The notes beneath the pieces were generated by a model, which saw nothing but the letters and a program-made list of their open reading frames with translations, was not told where the DNA came from and did no database searches. A DNA stretch of 64,000 nucleotides, taken from Crocinitomicaceae bacterium (GTDB taxonomy: Bacteria > Bacteroidota > Bacteroidia > Flavobacteriales_D > Crocinitomicaceae). The stretch covers positions 52,736-116,735 of the forward strand of contig JAQXBM010000087.1 of assembly GCA_029252405.1 (NCBI GenBank), in the 5' to 3' direction. The stretch's first letter is position 1, and each line of letters opens with the position of its first letter. Shown here piece by piece: positions 10,494 through 19,728 of this stretch. Position numbers and translations under genes: made by a program.

Positions 10494-13066
10494 TGCTGAA
10501 ACAACTTTCTTTCCTACTTCTACTTGCTAGCTTCATGCTAGTACCTGCAACGTTCAGTCAAATAAATGGCGGACAGGCAGTTGGTGGAGATATCGGTTTT
10601 GATATCCTTCGTCCAGAACAATACCAAGTAGGACCCATTAGAGTTGTTGGAGCTGACAACTACGATCACAATGCGATTAAGCTAATCGCTGGATTGCGAC
10701 AAGGAAGCACTATCACAATTCCAGGAGAGGATATTTCAAAAGCAATCAAGAACCTTTGGAATGAGGGAATTTTCTCAGATGTTGAAATTGGTGCCGATAA
10801 AGAAGTTGCTGGTGTGATCTACTTGGTGATCAAAGTAACGCCAAGACCAAAATTGTCACGTTTCCGATTCAGAGGAATTAACAAACGTGATGCAGATAAG
10901 ATCCGTGAGGAAATCAACTTGTTCTCAGGAAAAACGATAACTGAAAACCTCGTTTTTGCGACAAAAAGCAGAATCAAAGGGTACTTCAGAGAAAAAGGAT
11001 ATTACTCAGTAGATGTAAACATATCACGCGCCGCGGATTCACTCATGCTGAATTCGGAGATTTTCACCATTGATATCGATAAAAACGATCGAGTTAAGAT
11101 CGGTCAAATCAACTTCAATAATTCAGAATCAGTGAAGGATTGGAAGTTGAGAATGGCGATGAAGGACACAAAGCAGAAAGCATTTTGGCGTTTCTTCAAG
11201 CGATCTAAATTCTCGAATTCTGCCTACAAAAGAGATAAAAAAGCAGTAGTTGAAAAGTTCAATGCAATTGGACTTCGTGATGCTACAATTGAGAGCGATA
11301 CAGTTTTCCTTGCTGATAGCAAAAGCCTTCAAATTGATTTGGATATCAACGAAGGGAGCTTGTACTATTTTGGGGACATCGAATGGATTGGAAACACAAA
11401 GTTCCGTTCATCGTTCTTGGATACCGTGCTTGGGATCAATAAAGGAGACATTTACAACAAATCATTGTTCGATCAGCGTATTTTCATGAGTCCTGACGGA
11501 AGAGATATCTCTTCGTTGTACATGGATCGTGGTTACCTTTTCTTCCAGCCAATTGTGGTGGAGACAGGAGTCACGGATAATCACATCAACTACCAAATTC
11601 GAATCATTGAAGGGAAGCAAGCCCGCGTTCGTCGTGTTATCATTAAAGGAAACACAAAAACGAACGAACACGTAATTCGAAGAGAAATCCGTACAAAACC
11701 GGGAGATCTTTTCAATCGAAACGACATTATTCGTACTAACCGTGAATTGACTCAGTTGGGATACTTCAACGAGCAAGCTTTTCAGGTAAACCCAATACCG
11801 AACCCGCAAGATGGAACAGTAGACATTGAATATGTAGTGGAGGAGAAATCTTCCGATCAAATTGAGTTGTCCGGTGGATACGGTGGAGCAGGAGTGAACG
11901 GTCAAGGTGGTCGTTTAATTGGAACCCTCGGATTGGTGTTCAATAACTTCAGCGTGAAGAACATGTTCAAAAAAGGTGCTTGGACGCCGCTTCCAGGTGG
12001 AGATGGACAGAAACTTCAAATCCGAGCGCAAACAAACGGACGATTCTACCAAGGGTACAACTTCTCATTTACTGAACCATGGTTGGGTGGTAAAAAACCA
12101 AATTCATTATCAGTTTGGATGAACCACACGGCGCTTGGAAATGGATTCCTTCGTGGAAACGAAAATTACTCAGGATTGGGAATTACTGGAGTCGGTGTTG
12201 GTCTTGGGCGTCGTAAGAAATGGCCGGATGATTACTTCCAAGCTTACTACGAATTGAGCTACCAATACTACGATGTAGTAGACGATGCACGTTTCGGAAT
12301 TTTCGATAACGGTTACGCCAACGATATCGCACTGACGTATAGATTACAGCGTAGCTCGGTGAGTTCACCAATTTACCCGCAAGGAGGTTCAAGTTTGAAG
12401 TTCTCAGCGAAATCAACTTTACCGTATTCTTATTTTGACGGGAGAGATGACTACTCCGGATTGGATAATCAAGAGCGATACAAATTCTTGGAGTACTATA
12501 AAATCAAATTTACTGGAGAATGGTACTTACCGTTAACTGCAGATAAGAAATTGATCTTGATGCCACGTATTGGATTCGGATTCATCGGAACATATACTGC
12601 TGATAAAGGATTGACACCATTCGATCGATTTACACTTGGAGGTAGTGGTTTGACAGGAGTGAATCAAATTGGTGGTCGTGAGATCATCGCACTTCGAGGT
12701 TACGAGGATAACTCATTGAACTCGGTTAACGCTGACCCATTAATTGCTAAATATACTTTAGAGCTTCGTTACCCAATTTCATTGAATCCACAAGCGACAT
12801 TCTACGCCTTGGTTTTCGCCGAAGCAGGTAACACATTCCCTTCATTTGAGCGCTTCAATCCATTCAACGTGAAGCGAGCTGCAGGAGTTGGAATTCGCGT
12901 ATTCTTACCAATGTTCGGAATGCTCGGATTGGACTACGGTCTAGGTTTTGATAAGCTCGATCCATGGTCAAGTGGATACGGCGGAGTGTCAGACGGAGCA
13001 ATCGATCGCCAAGGGTTCTACCCTAAATTGAACTTCACTATTGGTATGAATTTAGGAGAGCTCTAA
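10493..13066 (+). CDS. bamA: BamA/Omp85 outer-membrane assembly factor, paralog 2
   Basis: 857 aa; start overlaps the uppS stop (TAATG). Contains 'TKFRSSFLDTVLG..', 'DGRDISSLYMDRGYLFF', and a barrel C-terminus. Confidence 0.95.
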   Translation: MLKQLSFLLLLASFMLVPATFSQINGGQAVGGDIGFDILRPEQYQVGPIRVVGADNYDHNAIKLIAGLRQGSTITIPGEDISKAIKNLWNEGIFSDVEIGADKEVAGVIYLVIKVTPRPKLSRFRFRGINKRDADKIREEINLFSGKTITENLVFATKSRIKGYFREKGYYSVDVNISRAADSLMLNSEIFTIDIDKNDRVKIGQINFNNSESVKDWKLRMAMKDTKQKAFWRFFKRSKFSNSAYKRDKKAVVEKFNAIGLRDATIESDTVFLADSKSLQIDLDINEGSLYYFGDIEWIGNTKFRSSFLDTVLGINKGDIYNKSLFDQRIFMSPDGRDISSLYMDRGYLFFQPIVVETGVTDNHINYQIRIIEGKQARVRRVIIKGNTKTNEHVIRREIRTKPGDLFNRNDIIRTNRELTQLGYFNEQAFQVNPIPNPQDGTVDIEYVVEEKSSDQIELSGGYGGAGVNGQGGRLIGTLGLVFNNFSVKNMFKKGAWTPLPGGDGQKLQIRAQTNGRFYQGYNFSFTEPWLGGKKPNSLSVWMNHTALGNGFLRGNENYSGLGITGVGVGLGRRKKWPDDYFQAYYELSYQYYDVVDDARFGIFDNGYANDIALTYRLQRSSVSSPIYPQGGSSLKFSAKSTLPYSYFDGRDDYSGLDNQERYKFLEYYKIKFTGEWYLPLTADKKLILMPRIGFGFIGTYTADKGLTPFDRFTLGGSGLTGVNQIGGREIIALRGYEDNSLNSVNADPLIAKYTLELRYPISLNPQATFYALVFAEAGNTFPSFERFNPFNVKRAAGVGIRVFLPMFGMLGLDYGLGFDKLDPWSSGYGGVSDGAIDRQGFYPKLNFTIGMNLGEL

Positions 13067-13131
13067 AACAAGATTCAACGGAAAATTCACAATAAATGTA
13101 TTAACTTCGCGTTCCGCAGGAAACAAATTCT

Positions 13132-13638
13132 ATGAAAGCACTTATTCTAGCACTCACATTGATTTTTGGCACAGGGTTTGCCTATTCTCAGAAGTATGCA
13201 TACATCGACTCTGATTATATCTTGTCTAACATGACGGAATACACAGATGCAAAAGCCAAATTGGACAAATTAGCAGATCGATGGACAAAGGATATCGAAA
13301 AACGTTACGAGGCCTTAAAACAAAAGAAGGACAACTTCGCACGAGAAGAGGTCTTGCTTCCAGCTGAAGAAAGAAAAAAGCGACAGGAAGAAATTGACAA
13401 ATTGGAAACAGAAGCAATGGAGATGCAGAAAACGCGCTTCGGAGTGAAAGGAGATTATTTCGCGAAACGTCAAGAATTAATCAAACCTATTCAAGACCGA
13501 GTGTACGATGCAATGCAGAAAGTTGCCTCTAAGAGAAACTATTCGTTTGTATTCGATAAAGCCAATCAAAGCAATTTGATTTATGCTGATGACAAATACG
13601 ACATTAGTGAACAAGTGTTAAGAGAACTGAAAAAGTAA
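13132..13638 (+). CDS. OmpH/Skp family periplasmic chaperone
   Basis: Signal peptide, 'YAYIDSDYILSNM', charged coiled coil, 'YSFVFDKANQSNLIYADDKYDISEQVL'. Confidence 0.92.
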   Translation: MKALILALTLIFGTGFAYSQKYAYIDSDYILSNMTEYTDAKAKLDKLADRWTKDIEKRYEALKQKKDNFAREEVLLPAEERKKRQEEIDKLETEAMEMQKTRFGVKGDYFAKRQELIKPIQDRVYDAMQKVASKRNYSFVFDKANQSNLIYADDKYDISEQVLRELKK

Positions 13639-13708
13639 TTGATCGCATAGATCAGTGAGTGTAAACTAGAAAATGAACGGCGAAAGCCGACTAATTAAAC
13701 AATTGAGA

Positions 13709-14233
13709 ATGAAAAAGGTATTACTAATAGCATTAGTTGTAATCGGAGCAGGATTCGCTTCAGCACAATCGAAAATGGCCCACTTGAATTCAACAGAGAT
13801 CATGGAGGCTATGCCATCATATAAAGATGCAGTGAACAAACTTCAAACGTTCGAAAAAGAAGGTTACGAAGAATTGCAAGCAATGAAAACTGATTTTGAC
13901 AAAGCAGTTCAAGCGTACCAAGCAGATGTTCAGTCTGGAAACTTGACGCCTGTTTTGCAACAATCAAGAGAGCAACGTTTGGCTAAGAAAGAGCAAGATT
14001 TGATGGAAAGACAACAATCTTTGCAAACTGAAATGCAAGCATACTCTCAAGAGTTGAACAAGCCAATCTTGGAAACAGTTGAGAAAGCAGTTGAAATCGT
14101 TTCAGAACGTGAAGGATACGAATACGTATTCGATAGAACGACTTTGATGATCGCTAACGGTCCAGATATCACCGAAGCAGTGATTACAGAAATCATGAGA
14201 ATTGAATCAGAATCAGCGACTACACCAGAATAG
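13709..14233 (+). CDS. OmpH/Skp family periplasmic chaperone
   Basis: Start refined to the ATG at 13709 (MKKVLLIALVVIGAGFASAQ). 'MAHLNSTEIMEAMPSY...YEYVFDRTTLMIANGPDITEAVI'. Confidence 0.92.
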   Translation: MKKVLLIALVVIGAGFASAQSKMAHLNSTEIMEAMPSYKDAVNKLQTFEKEGYEELQAMKTDFDKAVQAYQADVQSGNLTPVLQQSREQRLAKKEQDLMERQQSLQTEMQAYSQELNKPILETVEKAVEIVSEREGYEYVFDRTTLMIANGPDITEAVITEIMRIESESATTPE

Positions 14234-14255
14234 TAGTAAGCTCATAAAAAATACT

Positions 14256-14287
14256 AAAAGGAGGCTCAAACGGGCTTCCTTTTTTTG
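14256..14287 (+). terminator. Rho-independent terminator
   Basis: AAAGGAGGC-loop-GCTTCCTTTTTTT. Confidence 0.75.
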
Positions 14288-14334
14288 TGTCGTGGAATTC
14301 GATCCTTAAATTCATTGAACATTAAAAAAAATAT

Positions 14335-14405
14335 GGGCTTCGGCTCCGCTCAGCCCGCGCGCATTTCAAGGAGTTCGTGTCGAGGGCTGAGCGGAGCCGA
14401 AGCCC
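14335..14405. repeat. Intergenic inverted-repeat element, copy B (perfect 22-bp arms)
   Basis: gggcttcggctccgctcagccc (14335-14356) and its exact reverse complement gggctgagcggagccgaagccc (14384-14405). Confidence 0.92.
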
Positions 14406-14435
14406 AGCATCAACACTAATCAATAATCAACACCT

Positions 14436-14978
14436 ATGAACAAGCTCTTTGTAATACCCCTTTTTTTATTTTGCTCATTTCTGATAAACGCTCAATCGAA
14501 CATTGCGCACCTGAATTCGCAAGAAGTTATGGCGTCCCTGCCTTCCTATGGTGAAGCCATCAAAAAGTTGGAAGATTTTCAAAGAGAGGTTTTGACTGAA
14601 TTTCAAGAAATGAAGCAAGATTTTGAAGACGAACTTGGGAAATTGGAAGAAATGATTGCGAATGGAGAATCACCAACGTTGATTCAAATTCAAGAACAGA
14701 AATTGACCAAAAAGGATGCTGCTATTCAGCAAAGACAACAAGAGATTCAAGGCGAGATTGATGCCTATTCACGCGAGTTGAATTATCCAATTATTACGAA
14801 AGTGGAGAAAGCCGTAAACATTGTTGCTGATCGTCACAATTACCTGTATGTTTTTGACGTTAGTTCGCTCATGATTCACAGGGGACCAGATATCACGAAA
14901 GAAGTAATTACAGAAGTTAATCTTTTGGAAAATGCACCACCACCTCAAGAGGAAATTAGAGAGGAGGTCCGTCCTTAG
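14436..14978 (+). CDS. OmpH/Skp family periplasmic chaperone, third tandem copy
   Basis: 'NIAHLNSQEVMASLPSYGEAIKKLEDFQ...YLYVFDVSSLMIHRGPDITKEVI' closely parallels the ORF at 13709. Confidence 0.9.
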   Translation: MNKLFVIPLFLFCSFLINAQSNIAHLNSQEVMASLPSYGEAIKKLEDFQREVLTEFQEMKQDFEDELGKLEEMIANGESPTLIQIQEQKLTKKDAAIQQRQQEIQGEIDAYSRELNYPIITKVEKAVNIVADRHNYLYVFDVSSLMIHRGPDITKEVITEVNLLENAPPPQEEIREEVRP

Positions 14979-14986
14979 AGAAATTA

Positions 14987-15061
14987 GGACTTCGACTCCG
15001 CTCAGCCCTAGAACTTTCATTTCAGGGAGCACGCGCCGAGGGCTGAGCGGAGTCGAAGCCC
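14987..15061. repeat. Intergenic inverted-repeat element, copy C
   Basis: ggacttcgactccgctcagccc (14987-15008) and gggctgagcggagtcgaagccc (15040-15061). Confidence 0.92.
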
Positions 15062-15073
15062 ACAATCAATTCA

Positions 15074-15112
15074 AATCGAATCATCAGAAAATCGAATCAT
15101 CGGAAAATCGAC
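15074..15112. repeat. Short tandem repeat adjoining element C
   Basis: ATCGAATCATCAGAAA / ATCGAATCATCGGAAA / ATCGAC. Confidence 0.8.
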
Positions 15113-15125
15113 TTATCTTTACCCT

Positions 15126-15944
15126 ATGGGACCAATCGGTGTTTTTGATTCTGGCTACGGAGGCTTAACAATTCTCGCAGAACTGCGCGAAAAGTTGCCT
15201 GAATACGATTACCTCTACCTCGGTGATAATGCCAGAGCGCCTTACGGTACGCGATCATTCGATGTCGTGTACGAATTTACCTTACAAGCTGTTCAAGAAT
15301 TGTTTGATCGCGGTTGTCACCTCGTGATTCTCGCTTGTAACACGGCATCAGCGAAAGCATTGCGTACGATTCAACAAAAAGACTTACCAACCTTGGCGCC
15401 GAACAAACGTGTCCTCGGAGTTATTCGTCCAAGCACAGAAATTCTTGGTTCGATTTCTCAAAGCAAGCGCATTGGCGTTTTGGCAACGCAAGGAACGGTC
15501 GCTTCGGATTCCTACGTGATTGAAATCGGTAAATTTTCTCCTGAGGCGACAGTAGTGCAGCAGGCGTGTCCAATGTGGGTGCCGCTCATCGAGAACAACG
15601 AACACGATAAAGATGCTGGACGGGAATTCATCAGAAAGGACATTGAAACACTGTTGGAAAAGGACGACCAGATCGATACACTTGTGTTAGGTTGCACGCA
15701 CTATCCTGTTTTGAAGTCATTCATAGAATCAATTGTTCCTCGGAACGTGAAAGTGATTGCCCAAGGAAAGATCGTTGCCGAAAGTTTAGCGGATTACTTA
15801 AATCGACACCCAGAAATTGAAGCGAACTGCCTGAAAAATGGTGTTGTTTCCTACCTCACATCTGAGAATACACAGGAATTTGATCAAAACGCATCAATTT
15901 TTGCGAAAGATGATGTGAGATCAAGTCACGTTTCATTACACTAG
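15126..15944 (+). CDS. murI: Glutamate racemase
   Basis: 'IGVFDSGYGGLTILAELREKLPEYDYLYLGDNARAPYG', 'LVILACNTASAKAL', 'TLVLGCTHYPVL'. Confidence 0.97.
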   Translation: MGPIGVFDSGYGGLTILAELREKLPEYDYLYLGDNARAPYGTRSFDVVYEFTLQAVQELFDRGCHLVILACNTASAKALRTIQQKDLPTLAPNKRVLGVIRPSTEILGSISQSKRIGVLATQGTVASDSYVIEIGKFSPEATVVQQACPMWVPLIENNEHDKDAGREFIRKDIETLLEKDDQIDTLVLGCTHYPVLKSFIESIVPRNVKVIAQGKIVAESLADYLNRHPEIEANCLKNGVVSYLTSENTQEFDQNASIFAKDDVRSSHVSLH

Positions 15945-16070
15945 CCCCCTAATTCGTTCATTTTTCAACAAATTTCACCTTGATGCAACTTCATGAAGGT
16001 CAAAGGCGTCTATCATTCAAAGCGAGAAGTTATTTATTGTATTTTTGCTAAACTGACACTACAAATCGAA

Positions 16071-16562
16071 ATGAAACGTATGAAAAAATTATTGCTATCA
16101 GGTTTTCTTTTTTGCTCCCTTCTAGGTATGGCCAATCAAGAATTTCCAACTCCTGTTGCTGTGTTGACTGAAGGTATTGAAATGCCAGATGAGTGGACAG
16201 AGTATACTACTATTGACGGAGTGAAAATCGAGTACAAGATGAAACAATGTGGGGGCGACGACAGTAAGATGCGTGCTCAAAATTTGTTGCTCTTCAAATT
16301 CACGAACACGACAGATCAGGAATTAACGATTTCTTGGGTTACTCAAGAATTCAGAAATGGTGAATGCTGGAACTGTGAACAAATGTATGATGGTGATTTC
16401 AATCATACCTTAACATTGGCAGCAGGTGAAGTGATGGAAGGCGATGGTACAACCAAAGAAAACAAAGAAGTGTACATCTTTGGAAATTTCATCAAGCTTA
16501 TTCCAGGAATGTTGGAACAAACTCTCACGAATTTTGAACTTGTAGATTTAACAGTTCGCTAA
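16071..16562 (+). CDS. Secreted hypothetical protein
   Basis: Start refined to MKRMKKLLLSGFLFCSLLGMANQ (signal peptide); no family recognised. Confidence 0.7.
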   Translation: MKRMKKLLLSGFLFCSLLGMANQEFPTPVAVLTEGIEMPDEWTEYTTIDGVKIEYKMKQCGGDDSKMRAQNLLLFKFTNTTDQELTISWVTQEFRNGECWNCEQMYDGDFNHTLTLAAGEVMEGDGTTKENKEVYIFGNFIKLIPGMLEQTLTNFELVDLTVR

Positions 16563-16581
16563 TCACACTACACTATTAATT

Positions 16582-19407
16582 ATGAAGATCTTAAAAACAA
16601 TACTAGGAGCTCTCTTGATTACAGCTTTAACTCCTTCTGTGATTGCACAATGTAATCTTTCGACAACTCCAGCGACTGCTACAGTTGACTGTGGTTCGCC
16701 GTTGAACATTAGTGCATTGGGATTATCTCCCACACCTGCATTGGCCACAACTTTTGATGGTGGTGTAATCGGACCTGGTTGGTCTACAACTGCAATTATG
16801 TTGTACAACAACCCATGTGGTCCTACGTTGGATGGTACACCAGGCGCTTGGTTTGGTAACGTGCCACTTCCAAGAACATTGACAACAAACGGTTTCGACC
16901 TCTCTTGTGGAGCTCAAATCTGTTTCGATATTGATTTTGCAGGTGATGATGCCTGTGGAGGATGTAGCGATTGTGAGGATCCAGATTTATTGGATGAGGG
17001 AGTCTTCTTCCGTTATTCAATTGACAACGGAGTAACTTGGGTAGATATTTTCTACTTCCAATCAAACGCAGCAAACAACACACCTTACTACCAATGGACA
17101 AACAACTGTTTCATTCTTCCACCAGAAGCATGGACGGCTAACACAATGTTCCAATGGGATCAACCAAACATTTCGAGTAGTGTGAATGATCACTGGGGAA
17201 TAGATAACGTAACAGTTGTTCCTGTTGATTGTAACTTCTGGTACGATTGGTCGCAGGTTCCTGGATTCCCAGATGATCCAAACCAAGTAGTAACACCAAA
17301 CGCTGATACTACTTACTACATTACATATACTGACGGTTTTACAGTTTGTTTGGATTCAGTAGTAGTAACAGTAAACCCATTAGTAATCGACATCGTTGGT
17401 AACCCTAACCCTGTTGATTGCGGTTCTTGTACTGATCTTTCTGTTGAATTCTTGAACGGAAACAACGGATCTATTGTAGATGAATTCGAAGGAGGTTTTG
17501 ATCCATTAACTTGGGGAGACGTTCAAAGTGGCGCTTCATCAACCATATGTGGTGGTGGTGCAACCGGTGACGCCCTCTATTTCGATGGTGCAGGCGCCGA
17601 TAGGTATGCCGAAACCGTCCCTGTAGATGCAACAACGTGTGGAAACATAGATTTCTGTCTTTACATGGGTAATACTGCCTCGGGTGGTAACCCTTGTGAG
17701 AACAACGAGAATGGTGATGACATTATTCTTGAGTACTCAACTGACCTTGGTGCAACTTGGGTTCCAATTGCAACATACCTTCAATCTTTGTGGGATGGAG
17801 CGAACTACCAGCAATGCTTCTCTGAAGTAATGCCAGTTGGAGCGCAAACAACATCGACAATGTTCAGATGGAGACAAACTGCATTCTTCCCAGCAAACGG
17901 TTCAGATAACTGGAGTTTGGATGATGTAAACATCGCGTGTAACCCACCAACAATTACTTACAACTGGACAACAGGTACAGTAGATGACGCGACAGCTCAA
18001 GCACCGCTTGGATGTCCTGGTCAAACAGAATTGTACACAGTATCAATGGACAACACAATTACTGGTTGTAGTGCAACGGATACTTCAACGATCTTCGTGA
18101 ACGTTTGTTCATGTTTCTTCTACCAATTTGACGGAAGCGTTGTGTGTCAGCCAGGTGGAGTGTTTGATGTAACAGGTACTTTCGCTCACGCATACAGTCC
18201 AACAACTGGAACGATTGAAGTGGAAGCTACGAATGGAACGGGAACGTATTCAACATCGTTCAACGGACCATTTACTGACAGCTCAGTAGTGAACTATACA
18301 ATTACAGGTATTCCAAATGATGGAACAACAACAACATTGTACATCTACTTCTCAGATTCATTGAGTTGTAACATGACCTTTGATGTGACTCCACCAGTTT
18401 TACCTACGGTAACTGGAATCGCAGGAGGTTCGACTTACTGTGCAGGTGAAGCAGTTACAGCTATTACGGCTGACGTAACTGGAACTGGACCATGGACAGT
18501 TGAATACACAGTAGACGGTGTACCAACAACAGCGACTGGAGCGACAAGCCCAATTGACCTTGGAACGGCTCCTGGAGTATACGTTATTACTGGAGTAGTA
18601 GATCAAATTTGTTTGAACGCTGCAGCAGGATCAGAAACGATTGCAGTGAATCCATTACCAACGGTAAATGCAGGAGCTGATCAAGCGCTATGTGACGGTG
18701 AGCAATCACAATTATCAGGAACGGGTGCAGTGAACTACACTTGGGACAATGGAGTTACAGATGGTGTTGCATTTACATCACCAGTTGGAACAACGACGTA
18801 CACAGTTACAGGTATTGATGCAAACGGTTGTGAAAACACGAGCTCAATGAATATTGTAGTGACGGCTTACCCGCCAGCTCCTGCAGTAACTCCTCAAGAT
18901 GGTGAGCACTGTTCAAGCAGCTCTGAAATTCCTCCATTCTTGGCAACAGGAACAGGTCAAACATTCACGTGGTATGCAGACCCAACTCTTTCGGCTGTGC
19001 TCGGAACAGGTACAACGTTGACGCCATCAATTATTGAAGGAACAACAAATTACTACGTAACACAATCAGTAAACGGTTGTGAAGGACCTGAATCAATGGT
19101 TGGAATCTTCCTTGAGAATTGTGAAGCAACGATCGTAATGCCAAACGTGTTTACACCAAACGCTTCGGATGATATTAACGGTTTGTTCCACCCAGTATTT
19201 ATGGATGGAGTAACAACTGCTGAAACAACTATCTTAAACCGTTGGGGTAACGTAATCTTCCAAACTGATGATCAAGACATCAACTGGAATGGATTAGATG
19301 CCGGAGGAAAAGAAGTTCAAGAAGGAACTTATTTCTGGAAAATGGTTTATACTGATCTTAACAATGATGAGTACGTCATTCACGGAAATATCCAGTTGAT
19401 TAGATAA
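16582..19407 (+). CDS. Large secreted protein with gliding-motility-associated (CHU_C) / T9SS type B C-terminal domain
   Basis: C-terminus 'MPNVFTPNASDDINGLFHPVF...ILNRWGNVIFQTDDQDINWNGLDAGGKEVQEGTYFWKMVYTD...GNIQLIR'. Confidence 0.93.
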   Translation: MKILKTILGALLITALTPSVIAQCNLSTTPATATVDCGSPLNISALGLSPTPALATTFDGGVIGPGWSTTAIMLYNNPCGPTLDGTPGAWFGNVPLPRTLTTNGFDLSCGAQICFDIDFAGDDACGGCSDCEDPDLLDEGVFFRYSIDNGVTWVDIFYFQSNAANNTPYYQWTNNCFILPPEAWTANTMFQWDQPNISSSVNDHWGIDNVTVVPVDCNFWYDWSQVPGFPDDPNQVVTPNADTTYYITYTDGFTVCLDSVVVTVNPLVIDIVGNPNPVDCGSCTDLSVEFLNGNNGSIVDEFEGGFDPLTWGDVQSGASSTICGGGATGDALYFDGAGADRYAETVPVDATTCGNIDFCLYMGNTASGGNPCENNENGDDIILEYSTDLGATWVPIATYLQSLWDGANYQQCFSEVMPVGAQTTSTMFRWRQTAFFPANGSDNWSLDDVNIACNPPTITYNWTTGTVDDATAQAPLGCPGQTELYTVSMDNTITGCSATDTSTIFVNVCSCFFYQFDGSVVCQPGGVFDVTGTFAHAYSPTTGTIEVEATNGTGTYSTSFNGPFTDSSVVNYTITGIPNDGTTTTLYIYFSDSLSCNMTFDVTPPVLPTVTGIAGGSTYCAGEAVTAITADVTGTGPWTVEYTVDGVPTTATGATSPIDLGTAPGVYVITGVVDQICLNAAAGSETIAVNPLPTVNAGADQALCDGEQSQLSGTGAVNYTWDNGVTDGVAFTSPVGTTTYTVTGIDANGCENTSSMNIVVTAYPPAPAVTPQDGEHCSSSSEIPPFLATGTGQTFTWYADPTLSAVLGTGTTLTPSIIEGTTNYYVTQSVNGCEGPESMVGIFLENCEATIVMPNVFTPNASDDINGLFHPVFMDGVTTAETTILNRWGNVIFQTDDQDINWNGLDAGGKEVQEGTYFWKMVYTDLNNDEYVIHGNIQLIR

Positions 19408-19426
19408 TTACAACAAATCATATACA

Positions 19427-19458
19427 AAGCGCCTCTTGGAAACAAGGGGCGTTTTTTG
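19427..19458 (+). terminator. Rho-independent terminator
   Basis: GCGCCTCTTG-GAAA-CAAGGGGCG followed by T6. Confidence 0.85.
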
Positions 19459-19486
19459 TGTGGGAAACTTTAGGTTTCAAATTTCG

Positions 19487-19660
19487 GTACTTCGACAGGC
19501 TCAGTGACCTCCTAGGATTGTATTAAATGACGGACATCCATTCGGTATTCGGCTCCGCTCACCCCTCGCGCAATTTCCTTGAATAATCGTAACCACAAAC
19601 CGAGGACAGAGTCGGACATCGAGCGGAGTCGAGATGGGAGCTGAAGTCCAGCATCAAATA
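19487..19660. repeat. Degenerate or compound intergenic inverted-repeat element, copy D
   Basis: ggtacttcgacaggctcagtg; attcggctccgctcacccctcgcgcaatttcc; gagcggagtcgagatgggagctgaagtccagcatcaa. Shares arms and loop words with copies B and C. Confidence 0.7.
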
Positions 19661-19680
19661 CCAATTACTGATATTGTCTT

Positions 19681-19728
19681 GGACAATCGGACAATCGGAC
19701 AATCGGATAATCGGGAAATCAGAAAATC
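19681..19728. repeat. 8-bp tandem array, six progressively diverged units
   Basis: (GGACAATC)x3, GGATAATC, GGGAAATC, AGAAAATC; ends at the globin stop codon. Confidence 0.92.

Noticed and set aside
19681-19728. Possible CRISPR array
   Set aside because: 8-bp contiguous units with no spacers and no cas genes; simple tandem repeat.
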